The translations under genes were made by a program, and so were the position numbers. The notes under the pieces were generated by a model, which worked only from the letters and a program-made list of their open reading frames with translations, did no database searches and had not been told where the DNA came from. This document shows positions 21,480 through 32,839 of a DNA stretch of 64,000 bases, in pieces. The stretch is from Diogma glabrata (Eukaryota > Arthropoda > Insecta > Diptera > Cylindrotomidae). How positions within the stretch are numbered: position 1 is the stretch's first letter; the number at the start of each line of letters is the position of its first letter. The stretch is from the NCBI GenBank assembly GCA_963693315.1, contig OY856187.1, forward strand, positions 390,873,269-390,937,268, in the 5' to 3' direction.

Positions 21480-23675
21480 AATACCCTACTTATCCCCTCA
21501 TTTCTAAGAAAAGATTAATTTAAAAGAACATATTATTATGGTAAATACATAGTAATAATCTTTATTAACAATAACATTATTTAAATTCTATATTAATTAT
21601 AAACCTTTGTATACTGATTATAATATTAAAAATCTAACAAAACAATAAAGGAAAATAGTCAAGGCAAAATTAAATTACTATAGAAAATTTTTACTGTGTA
21701 AGTTGATGGTACGCCGAGCTCGTCGTTGCCAATCCCAAAAGAAGAAATCTAAAATTAGATAAAAGAAACTTACACCGCAAATCACACAATATGTACGTAG
21801 AATACAACTTGACTATACCCTTTGCATTCTGTTCACTTACTAAATGATTAATCAACAAATTTAATAAATTAATAAATTCAACTAACTATACTAAACACAT
21901 ATATAACCTACAAATGCGATATCATTATTATAATTTATGTACATTCACAAACAGATTGAATGTAGAACCTAATATGCATATGAATCATTAGGATTAATAA
22001 CTATAAATAAATAAGTACCGATATACACTGCACTATATAGGTAGAAACACAACACGGACGATAACGTCGGACGATAAAAAAAAACGTCTACAATTTCGCT
22101 GTTGTAACCACAACAAAGGCGTCAGCGTGAAAAGCTGTCAAAAATAAAATTGCATAAACTAAAATACTTTGTTCTTTGTCAAAATGAATTTCACAAATTT
22201 CAATTTTAAAAATAACTAATTTTTACTAATAAATAAATAATAATAATTTTTCTACTAATAATTAATTTTAAAAATAAAATACGAAATGCAAATTATGAAA
22301 ATATATATATATGAATAAAACTAAACTTTGAACATAAACTTCAGAAAATTCAGTTGACAACTCAAAACAAAACGATTACAACCTCAGAAACGCGAAAAAC
22401 ATCAGAAATCATATTTTTCAGTTGGCGGCACTGTCGTAATAACATTAAAAATTACCTTTGCAGCCAAATAAAAATAAAATTGATATCTGGCAATAATCAT
22501 CGCCGACGATAAATTAGAAATAGAATCTAAATTTTCTCCGACGAAAAAAACTTTTTCGTTTATCGCTGTAGTTGTGTTTGAAATGTATGTATCCTGTGTA
22601 TTCTAATTTTACTAACGTCATCGTCGGACGATTTCGCGTGTTTCTAGCTTATAATTTAAATATATTTACAAATTACATTAATAAATTACTCTTAGTTTCA
22701 ATAAATACTGAATGTCACTAATCAGACAAGGTATTAGATACTTCACTAATTAAATTATTTTTATCAAACCAATATCAGATATGGTACTAAAATTTGTCCA
22801 TAGAATAAATAAACAAATTAATAATTAGCACAAATCTAACAAAAATATCAATATCACAACTTCAATAAATTCTCTTAATTAGCCGGTTCACACGCACAAT
22901 AAATTAAATTAACGAAATTTTCTTATCTAATACTGCATTTACAGCGACATAATACTGTATTAATTACAATAAAATTAACAGATATTTCAGATTGACATCC
23001 TAATATCCTTGTATTCTCCGTTGCGGTAAATGTTAAATTATACAGCTTTCTCTACTAAAACATCTATTGCAGCCATGTTTCCAAGCTTCCAGCGATTTTC
23101 AAAAATACACCAACAACTAGATCCCGTTGCCAATAAACAAATTATCTTGATTCTATGTAAATGAATATTAATCACATCTGATTGAACGATTTGAACAATT
23201 TTGCTTTATTAACCAATAATTGACTGCCGTGAATATATATGTGGGTTCCACAATTATGTATGTAGATTTATAACAATTATAATGTACTGCTATGAAAATA
23301 AATGTACTTCTCACAATGATATAATTTAATAATAATAATAGTTATGATATACTGCCAGAAACTATATGTTTCACAAAAATTTCAAGTTACTTCCAATCTT
23401 ATCACTCAAATCAACAAAACAATATCACAACTGTATGATTACTATCAATTTACTTGAATTAATTTATTTTAAGTTATAAACATTCTTTTAATATATCCGA
23501 GACTTCAATGTCCAATCAATCATATTTTTCGTTTTTACAACAATTTCCTACGGGTTTTTAATTAATTTTTGATATAAAAAAAAAATAGAAATAACCAGGA
23601 AGGTCGTCAACATAATTAATTCAAAAAAAAATCTTGTTTGATTTTTATATTTTGCAGTGGTTTGCAACCTATATA
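21480..23675. other. AT-rich part of the composite insert, no gene seen
   Basis: Long AT-rich sequence without frames. GTCGGACGAT occurs near 22066 and again near 22625, hinting at a repeat unit, but no clear element ends were found. Confidence 0.4.
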
Positions 23676-23990
23676 TTACATGGAAATGATTTCATTGTGC
23701 AACTTAATCGTCACAAGGTCTTCCATTATCTGGACCACCGTATCCGACAGTGGAAGTTCCTGGAACACCTGTTCCAGAAGCTCTTCCTCTATCTGGTCTG
23801 AATCTGGCTGTGGGGCAGGAATCGGACACGGGTCAAGCTCTCCCAGGTCTCCGGGTCGAGTTCTTTGTAAAACAGGTCTATAGACCCGACCCAGCTCCCT
23901 TATAGCGTCCTCCTTCCATACATTCTGTACTCCGTTGAAGATGAAGAGGACCGCCACCACATCTTCCCCGTTTATGGCTCTCTCCCCCTA
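23676..23990 (-). CDS. Unidentified GC-rich coding-like island sharing LLEQ-FQELPLS
   Basis: A minus-strand frame is open from about 23990 to 23676. It reads GEDVVAVLFIFNGVQ, then WKEDAIRELGRVYRPVLQRTRPGDLGELDPCPIPAPQP, then an acidic stretch leading to EEELLEQVFQELPLSDTVVQIMEDL. The last motif matches the island at 21053-21470. The only in-frame ATG is at 23960. Its upstream flank holds a short tandem repeat (TTTATGGCTCTCTCCCCC twice, 23970-24030, plus strand). No known domain was recognised. Position and orientation fit a broken gag-like gene of the 10.5-kb insert, but this is inference. Confidence 0.35.
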
Positions 23991-24030
23991 CTTGTCTCTT
24001 GTCTTGTTTATGGCTCTCTCCCCCTCTTGT

Positions 24031-25713
24031 ATACATTATAAAAAAAATTCTAAAATTCCAAAAAAATTCCGATAAACAAAAAAAAACCAATTCTGGTTAT
24101 CAAAAACCTTTATATTCCAAAAAAAAATATAAAATATTTTAAATAAAGAAAAATACACACAACATTCAAAATAAGAATATATGTATATATGCAACCAATA
24201 ACTGGTTATCAAAAACAATTTTTACTTTCAAAAATATATGATATTCTAAACAAAAAATATTACAAAAACCAGTAACTGTTTGACAGAAATAATTGACTGC
24301 AATACTTAAAAAAAAAAAAAAACAAAACAAAACCGGTTTGCCAACACCCAAACCTGGCTTAGAAAAAAATTTTAAATTTGCGCCGAAATAACTATGACTC
24401 ATCAAAAACTGCTTAATCTACAAAAACCCAAGGTCTTTGTTTCAAGCGCCAGATTGTAGTTGTTTGGACTGTTATAACAAAAATTTTATTAATAATACAA
24501 AGAAAATATAGCCGGAAACGATATGTTCCAGACGAAACTTGAGATGGGAATCTCATATATAAAAGAAATGGCTCTAGCCTATCATCTTACGCCGCACAAA
24601 AAAAAATTTAACATTTATGTATGAAATAATCTATCAAATCATACCTATAGTATCAAATAAAAATATTTAAAAATAAACTTAGCTTATGTTCTTTTAGTTG
24701 AAGTTATCTTCTATTCCTGATATACTTTTCTTTCCAATTAAGTGGGAGTTCATCGGGAATCAGTATATCCCAGTGTCAGACATCCAAACTTCCTAAATTT
24801 CCGCCTTGTCAAATTTCCAAATTTGGTGGAACACCCCCAGGTATTGTTGTTTTATAATGTGCAAATTGAGGTATTATGAGGTACTATTATTGTGTTATAT
24901 GCAGATTTTACTTCTTCTTTTTTTTTACCAGTTATGAAAATTTTAATAACTACTTCACTGCGACCATTTGCAAGTTGACGAAGAAAAAAACTAATGTATA
25001 TATTCATTAGCTATTACATTGAACATTTGGTGAAAATGAATTGCCTCCTCTAGTTGTATTATTCTTCTTACAATGTAGTCTGTCAAATGAAAAATATAGA
25101 ACAGACATCCAATTTTCATCAACATTACACAAGGAAAATGGCCTTCCACTTTCTTTTCAGATGTATATTTTAGTATGTCACTATGGCTTCTAATAAAAAA
25201 TTGTTTTTTTTCTTCTATATCTTTTTGTTTAATAATACACACAGTATTAAATTAGCAATGGAGTTTTTAAATTTTTATTATTTGCACAGATATATGTATA
25301 GATATATTTCTTTTACAGCAATTTAAAGTTATTTTTTGAATTAATAAAAAACATCTCTATATATATTTTTTTTTATGTTCAAATTACAACGTGATGTTCT
25401 TTTACCATCAAAAACAGAATTAATTAAAGAATACAGCCATGATGGCATTTTTCAACATTTTTTTCCCTGTCAAAAAAAACACAAAACAACCAACATTAAA
25501 ATGAATATTGTATCTTCGTTCGGTTTTCTTTTGTGGGTGCGTTTAATTAATTTTAATTTATTCTTATTTAGATGTTTTTGAACGTTAAATTTGAATTTGA
25601 ATTTTTATTGAGAGAAAAAAAAATGAATTATTGAATTTGAAATGTGTTGAATAAATTATCGAAATGTTTGAAATGTGTTTTATTGTTTAATTTGAAGATA
25701 ATCAGACGTCACA
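24031..25713. other. Right part of the composite insert, no gene assigned
   Basis: AT-rich. A minus-strand 83-codon frame at 24991-25242 is not recognisable. TCTGGCGCTTGAAAC on the minus strand at about 24453-24439 is a possible primer-binding site. Confidence 0.35.
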
Positions 25714-25782
25714 CACTGTCTCCTAAAAGTTATACGGAGTGTTAAGTATGTATAAATATAGATATACGTATAATTAATATAG
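25714..25782 (-). pseudogene. HARBI1-like relic, end of intron 4 and first bases of exon 5
   Basis: Between the composite insert and the mdg1-like element lie 69 bases of the original gene. On the minus strand an AT-rich intron tail ends ACTTTTAG at 25723, then exon 5 starts with GAGACAGTG (25722-25714). Joined to the G that ends exon 4, this gives the Gly-Asp-Ser of the conserved HARBI1 GDSGYP motif. The remaining codons resume at 15238. Confidence 0.75.
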
Positions 25783-26459
25783 TATAATATATTACGTTAT
25801 TTACTTCATCTTTAAAGCCTTGGTTTAGATTCTTTAGATATGAATCAAAATCATGTTCAAAATTATGATTCATTGAACTTATGCTGTTTGTTGTAAGTGT
25901 TGGCAGGAAAGACTTTACTTGATGCTTCTCCCACAGATATCAATAATTTGAGTTAAGTCGATGTTCGTATACAGTCAGAGAACTGTCCCAGTAATTGACA
26001 AACCTTTAACAATTCAAATTAATCAGTTTTGTCTTTTACTGTTAGTCCCTTTAGCTGATGCTATTCGGTGACGTCAGTTTTGAGAAGTAATTCCAAATAA
26101 AACGAGTGTTTAAATTTAAAATCAATTCTGAATTTTTATTATAAATGTTCTGCTATATATACAAAATAGTTAATCGATATACATAATACAAAATTGTTTC
26201 CCCAATATTTTCATCCCTACCAAAAATATAAAATTATCGATTTTCTTATATACTTGAATTTTACTTAAATATATATATATATAAAATTCGTTAACCAAAA
26301 TTTGTTTATTAGACAAAAAGGAATATAAAATTTTAAAGCTATTAAAATGAAAATCGACACGATTTCACACACTTATTATTTTTTATATTTTTAAGTAATT
26401 TGACCAAGTTATTAATTTAAGTTTGTTTACATTCTTTCATTTGTTTATTTATGTGGTGG

Positions 26460-27757
26460 TACTAGGTCATTCAATAAGTCCGTAGGATGAAACATAGATG
26501 GCGTTACTAGAATTTTTTCCATATGATTTTTATTTAGTACTAACCTTCAAACGATACGTGTATAAATTTGACAGCAATCTGACTATTTATTCGTGAGTTA
26601 TAGCATTTTGTGTGAAGCAACTTTTGTTTTTGAAAAAAAATGGAAAAAAGTGAATTTCGAATTTTAATAAAGCATTGCTTTTTGATGAAAAACAATACAG
26701 TGGAAACCAAACAATGGCTTGATAAACCTTATCCAAACTCTGCTCCATCGAGACAAATGGTAGAGAAGTGGATGGCTGAATTTAAATGTGGTCGTACCAG
26801 CACAAAAGATGCAGAGCGCAGTGGACGCCCAAATGAGGCTGTTATTCCAGAAAACATAAAAAAAATCCACAAATTGGTTATGAACGATCGCAAATTGAAG
26901 GTGCACGAAATAGCTGACATTGTAAAGGTAGCAGATGGTAGTGTTTTTACCATTTTACATGAACATTTGGGTATGCGAAAGCTCTGTGCAAATTGGGTGC
27001 CGCGTGAGCTCACAGTCGACCAAAAACAACAACGAATCGATGCTTCGGAGGAGTCTTTGGCACTGTTAAACCGCAATAAAAGGGAATTCTATCGTAGATA
27101 TGTGACAATGGATGAGACATGGCTTCACAATTACACACCAGAATCCAAAAGACAGTCAGCTGAGTGGACAGCAGTCGACGAACCGAATCCAAAGCGAGCA
27201 AAGACGCAACAGTCGGCCGGTAAGGTGATGGCGTCTGTATCTTGGGATACTAACGGAATAATATTCATCGACTATCTCCAAAAAGGAACCACCATCAACA
27301 GCGAGTATTACTGTGAACTTTTGGATCGATTGTGAAGGCTGAAATCGCAAAGAAACGGCCACATTTGCAAAAGAAAAAAGTGTTGTTTCACCAAGATAAT
27401 GCACCGTGTCACAGATCGATGAAAACGATGGCAAAATTGAATGAATTGGGCTTTGAATTGCTTACCCACCCACCATATTCTCCAGATTTAGCCCCCAGCG
27501 ACTTTTTCCTGTTTTCAGATCTCAAGAGAATGCTTGCTGGAAAGAAATTTAAGTCCAATGATGAAGTAATCGCTGAAACTGAGGCCTATTTTGACGAGAA
27601 AGAGAAATCGTACTATAAAAGTGGTATAGAAAAGTTGGAAAATCGCTATACTCGTTGTATCGCCCTCGAAGGCAACTATGTTGAATAAAAAAATCGAGTT
27701 TTGTCAAAATGTTGTTTTTTTCTTACTTATCCTACGGACTTATTGAACGACCTGTTA
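26460..27757 (+). mobile_element. mariner element with TA target duplication
   Basis: The element spans 26462-27755 (1294 bp), with TA on both sides. Inverted ends share AGGTC-TTCAATAAGTCCGTAGGAT. The intact sister LTR (near 36000-36010) shows the empty site, confirming the boundaries. It encodes one mariner transposase with a frameshift. Confidence 0.95.
26640..27688 (+). pseudogene. mariner transposase (DD34D), one frameshift
   Basis: The first 231 codons (26640-27332) hold the paired helix-turn-helix DNA-binding region and the first catalytic Asp in VTMDETWLH. The remaining frame (27332-27688) holds the second Asp in FHQDNAPCH and the third in YSPDLAPSDFF, the DD34D signature of mariner. 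The WVPREL linker motif is present. Near 27330 two extra bases (TG within GATTGTGAAGG) shift the frame and create a stop after LLDRL. Apart from this lesion the length (about 350 residues overall) and all catalytic residues are normal, so inactivation is recent. The transposase would cut and paste the element at TA sites. Confidence 0.95.
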
Positions 27758-28429
27758 GGTTTTTATGCTCATAATATTTTTATAATTTATTGTTTCAACA
27801 CGTGCAGGGAATGTATGTGAGATTTTCTTATTATAAGTGGTTGTTTGTTTATTATAATATTTCTTGTTTTAGATTTATGTTTGTTTTTTGTGAATGATTT
27901 ATTCGGAAGCCAGTAGCTACATTTGAGATGTAGTACATCCCCCCCTTTTCCTAAACAAAAATTTATTTTGTAAATCAAATGAATTTTTGCATTAAATATA
28001 CAATTTGAAAAGTTTTAATCTAATAAATGTTATAATAAATCATTTCATTCTAATCCGTATTGGATTTTTCTTAATTTTTATTTGGGAATATTTTTCTTTA
28101 ATCTATTCTTATGAATTTCTTTTATCATATTTCCTTTTCTTATCTTAACATTAGTTTCTTTAATATCTACGACCTCATAGGGTCCTGAATAAGGTGCATC
28201 CAATATTTTGCGATCACCTGCTTTTAACCAAACTGAGTCTCCAACTTTAATGTCCAAAGGGTTTGCTCTTTGATCGTATATGACTTTACGCTTCAATTTA
28301 GCTAGATGTAGAAGTTCATTGGCTTTATTGTTTGCATGTTGCAAACAAAATCTCAATTCTTGAGCATAGTCCTCAAGATTATATACTGGTGCACTTGTTA
28401 TGAATTTTTCGTCTGTTAGTAATGACGCT

Positions 28430-28830
28430 AGTTTATTATGATTTGTTATTGGCCCTGATTCGAAGCCACGTATTACTATCTGGACCTTTCTACGCACAAA
28501 AAAAAAAAATTACATTATTAAACCGGAATAACTCTGAATATAATTGAATATATAAAATGTGTTTTATGACATTTTCTAATGAGCAAACAAAAATGAAGGT
28601 TGAGCAAAACTGAGTGATAAATATCTGTTCGTTAAAATTGAAAATAAAATTGGTGCGTTCGTTTATTTTTATAATTGTAATTCGAAATTGAACTGACCGT
28701 TGGGAAATTTGAAATTATTATTAATGTAAAAATGAACTGAAATTATGGAAATAAATTTTTATTGAATTAGAAAAAAAAGATGAATTGGTTTTATTATTGT
28801 TTAGGCGAATATAACGGACGTTACAAGTTT
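28430..28830 (-). mobile_element. Solo LTR inserted in integrase of element B
   Basis: About 391 bp (28435-28825) interrupt the integrase frame after IFGKL. AGTTT is present on both sides (28430-28434 and 28826-28830). On the minus strand the insert starts TGTAACGTCC. Its other end is less canonical (CAAATCATAAT), so the exact boundary there could be off by a few bases. It is related to the fragment at 6720-6967. Confidence 0.75.
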
Positions 28831-29923
28831 ACCAAAAATTAGTTCGTAAGGAGAATGACCCGTGTCAGTGTGTGGTGTTATATTATAACAAAATACAAAG
28901 TACGGAATCCAGTCTTCCCAATTGTAATCATGTGTAAACGAATGTAAATACTCATTTAAGACTCTGTGATTCCTTTCGATGGAACCAAGTGTTTCATGAT
29001 GGTATGGTGTTGAAGTTACATGATTAATTGAAAAAAATGAACATATATGTTTCATGATTTCATTTACGAATTCAGTGCCCATATCAGTCTTTAGAATTTT
29101 GAAATGTCCGTATTTCAAAATGAACTTTTCTACTAATGCTTTAGCTATAGTCTTTGCCTCTTTATTTTCTAGCGGAATTGCTTCGACATATTTTGTCAAG
29201 TCGCATTGGATTGTAAGTATGTATCTGTTAGTACCTGTCGGTCTTAATGGACCTACTGTGTCCATTGAAATTATCTCAAAGCTAGTTTTAGGAGTTTCAG
29301 TAATGGTTAGTTTTTCTCTTATATTTCTAATTTGTTTGTTCCTAGCACATACTTCGCATTTATTAACATAATTCTTTACCAGTTTATTTAGATTCTTAAA
29401 TGTATAACGTTGTTTAATTTTAGTAATCGTTCTTCTCACACCTGAGTGTCCTCCAGCGTGTGGTGTATTATGAAATTCTTTTATAATTTCTATCATTTTG
29501 TCACTATCATTAATTTTTAATGGAGCCTCATATATTAATATTCTTAGATTTGTTTGCTTATCATTTTTGTTCAATTCCGACTGCAGCTCGGTAAATATCT
29601 CTTTGAGCTCATTTATTTTAACATGTGCAAATATTTCATCATCAGTTTCAAGCGCTAATTTTTCTATATTTTCCTCTTTCATTTTCCATATTAACTTTTC
29701 CAGCATAAAACCAAAGTCTATATGCGGATTTTCGCTAAATGTTACAATAACTTCATTTTTATTAATTGATATATCATTTTCATTTTCCAAACTCTTGTGT
29801 TTGGGCGCTTTATTATTCTTACTGTTTCCTGTTTTCCTTACTAGCTTTTCCTGCACAAAACCATAGTTCATGTGCGGATTTTCGCTGTACAAAACATCGG
29901 TATTATTAAATTTATATTGCAAA

Positions 29924-30530
29924 CTATTTGTTTGATCTGGGATGATAGTTGAAGCACCAAATGATTTCCCAGTATGTAGTGGACTGTATATTTATAATTT
30001 CTTGATCACGGTTTTGTTGTTGACAACCAATTAATTCACTATATTTGTAATTAATTTCTCAAATATTAACTAACAAGTTTTATTAATTTTTGTTTCTTTA
30101 ATAAATTTGAACAACAATGTACAAAAAATGAATTAATTAATTATCTTATATATTGAAATAATTTGATACAGCTTCTAATATGTTTAAAACAGTAATGACC
30201 AATTACAATAATTCCAAGATGAAGGAAATGTAAAATTGTTAAAAAAAGACAAACTGTTTACTAATATTGTAGGTACATAGCTACACGAAAAATATCTATA
30301 CAATCATTATAGTTCATTCATCTTGCAATATTATTTTAAAGTTATAAATATAAATCAATCATGATTCGATATTAGTACTAAATGGATTGTGTCTTCACTC
30401 AAATTATTCTTAATTAGTCTTAAGATAACAAAAACCTAGCTGTTATAAACATTAACAAAAAATAGAATTGGATTGAGTCTTAACTTATTCTTAATTAGAT
30501 ATAAAACGATGAAATTGATAGAACACTATT
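29924..30530. mobile_element. Solo LTR with 5-bp duplication CTATT
   Basis: The insert 29929-30525 (597 bp) begins TGTTTGATCTGG and ends GATAGAACA (plus strand), the usual TG and CA ends. CTATT flanks it on both sides. Removing it with one CTATT makes the RNase H and integrase parts of pol one continuous frame. It has no coding content and matches no other LTR in the window. Confidence 0.9.
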
Positions 30531-32839
30531 AATATTTATAAATCTTAAATTTTTTATATTCCTTGCTTCAGAAATCGAAGTACAGTTCCATGTATAAGGT
30601 TGTACACCCTCATTCATTCCTGTGATGCTATTTTCCTCGATTCTTTTCATATCTTCTTTTCTTTTCATGGCTCTCGTGACTATATTTACTGTAGTAGTGG
30701 GTATCATTGCTTTCAAAATTTCTGAGTCAATATTAATTCTTGATAGTGCATCTGCATTTGTATTAATTTTTCCTTGTTTATACACTATTTCAAAGTCGTA
30801 GTCGGATAGATCTAATCTTATCCTTGTCAATTTCGATGATGGATTTTTGTGTGTAAACAGGCTTACTAATGGTCTGTGATCTGTTACAACTATAAATTTT
30901 CTTCCATAAATATATGGTCTGAAGAAATTTATTGCCCAATGGATTGCTAATAATTCCTTCTCAATTACCGGTTTGTTTATTTCATGCTTATTTAATGATT
31001 TACTTGCGTAAGATATTGGTAAATCTTTTCCAATTTCACCTTGTGAAAGTACAGCCCCTAATGCATAATTCGATGCATCAGTCGTCACTATAAATTTTTC
31101 TTCGAAGTTTGGGTATTTTAGAATTGGTGGATTAATTAATTTTTCTTTAAGCGTTGAGAATGCTTGTTTGCATTCGTTTGTCCATTCAAAAGTTACATTC
31201 TTTTTTCCTAAGTTATTTAGTGGTTTCGCTATTTCTGCAAAGTTTGGTATAAATCTGCGGTAGTAATTGCAAAATGCAGTAAATCTTTTTGTTTCGTCGG
31301 CGTTAACTGGTGTTGGTTAGTTCTTTATCACATCATATTTTCTAGGATCTGTTCTTACTCCTTCGTTTGTTATTAAATGACCTAGATATGTTACTTCAGT
31401 TTTCAAAAAGTTGCATTTCTTCGGATTTAGTTTAAGATTATACCCCCTTAATCTATTGAAAGTTTTGATTAAGTTCGTATTGTGATGTTTTAAACTACAT
31501 CCGAATATTATGATGTCATCAACGTAGAGAAATGCTTCTGTTTCTAGACCAGCTAGAGCTATAGTAAGCATTCTTTGGAAACTGTTGGTTGATATTTTTA
31601 ATCCAAATGGTAACCTCTTAAAGTGATAATGTCCTTTGTTAGTTGAAAATGACGTTAACGGTCTTGATTCCTCTTCAAGTTCGATCTGGTGAAAGGAACT
31701 CGTTAAGTCTAGCGTTGAAAAATATTTCGCCCTTCCAAGATTGTCTAGGATATCGTCCAATCTTGTTAATGGAAATTTGTCGACGATCTTCTTATTCAGT
31801 TGTCTGAAATCTACCACCAATCTCCACTTGTCCTCGGTTCCGTTTTGCTTTGGTACAATTAGTAACGGTGAATTGTAAGGACTAAATGATGGTTCTACCA
31901 CGTCCTCTTTAAGTAACTTGTCAACTTGCTTATTTATTTCATCCATATGCGCTTGTGGTAATCTATAGTTCTTTATATATACCGGATTATTGTCTGCTAA
32001 TGGTATGTTTTGTTTATAAAATTTATTTGCTGTTAGTTATTCATCCTCTAAGTGAAATATGTCCGAAAATTCTTTGCATATTTCCTTGATTGAGTTTCGC
32101 GCTTGTTCTTCTAAACCTTCTAAATCCACTTCTTTTAGTATTTTGTTATAACGTTGCTCCGCTGATAACTTGCCTTTGTTCTTGGACATCCGTAAAATGT
32201 GGTAATTCTTCAATGATTGAACTTTTGGAGTTAATCTTCTTATAGTCACATCATACTCTTTTGTATTTAAAATTTTAATATGCGCTATACCTTCGGCTGG
32301 AACAATTGTGTTCGCTATAAACACTCCTTCTTCTATTTCATGATTCAACACTACGATGTCCTCTGTCCTTCTTATTTGTACCCTCCTAATAACTTGTGAA
32401 CGTGCTGGTACAGTAAACCCTTCTTCTTTGTCTAATATTGTAAGCATTGGTAATTTATTCTCTTCATTATTTACGTATGCAGATAGAGTGTAAGTATCGT
32501 AATCTATCTTGCAGTAGTTTTTATGTAGGAAATCCCTACCCAATATTCCATCTGTTTCAATTGGAAAATTTTCATCAATCAGATGAAATTCTTGTTCTAC
32601 ATCATTATTTTATAAATTTAAGATTGCTCTAGTCGTCCCTAGTGAGAACGTTTCTTCACTAGTTACCCCTTTTATTCTACATCTATCATCATTAACATTG
32701 ATGCTTTTATCAATTTTATTTATCTTCAGGAGAGATATATCTGCTCCTGTATCTATCAGAAATGTTCTGAAACCATCCGTTATACTTGTATGAATTTTTA
32801 CGAAGTTCGTATTTGTGCTAGGATTTAAATAATATATCT

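Larger units (their letters stand above)
15239..25713 (-). mobile_element. 10.5-kb composite insert with 4-bp target duplication CACT, mostly unclassified
   Basis: The insert is bounded by CACT at 15235-15238 and 25714-25717. Its edges interrupt the GDS-GYP codons of the HARBI1-like gene. On the minus strand it starts TGTGACGTCTG and ends CCTTGTTGTTG. It contains a complete nested Ty3/gypsy element (15723-20715), leaving about 5.5 kb of its own sequence. That remainder is AT-rich except for two GC-rich coding-like islands (21053-21470, 23676-23990). No terminal inverted repeat and no terminal direct repeat were found by eye. TCTGGCGC near 24451 on the minus strand could be a primer-binding site next to an LTR end, but no matching second LTR was found. 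The element class is unresolved. Confidence 0.6.
25783..27937 (-). repeat. Element B 3' LTR, interrupted by mariner
   Basis: LTR sequence at 25783-26461 and 27758-27937 matches 35130-36192, apart from the mariner at 26462-27755 and the absence of the (TA)n tract. At the place of the tract this copy has only TAATCGATATAC. Confidence 0.9.

Noticed and set aside
24991..25242. 83-codon minus-strand frame (LKYTSEKKVEGHFPC...)
   Set aside because: Composition is slightly gene-like but no family or splice context could be recognised; not enough to call.
24439..25713. Interpretation of this stretch as a 1.25-kb LTR followed by a TGGCGC primer site
   Set aside because: No second copy of this sequence was found at the other end of the insert, so an LTR call is not supported.
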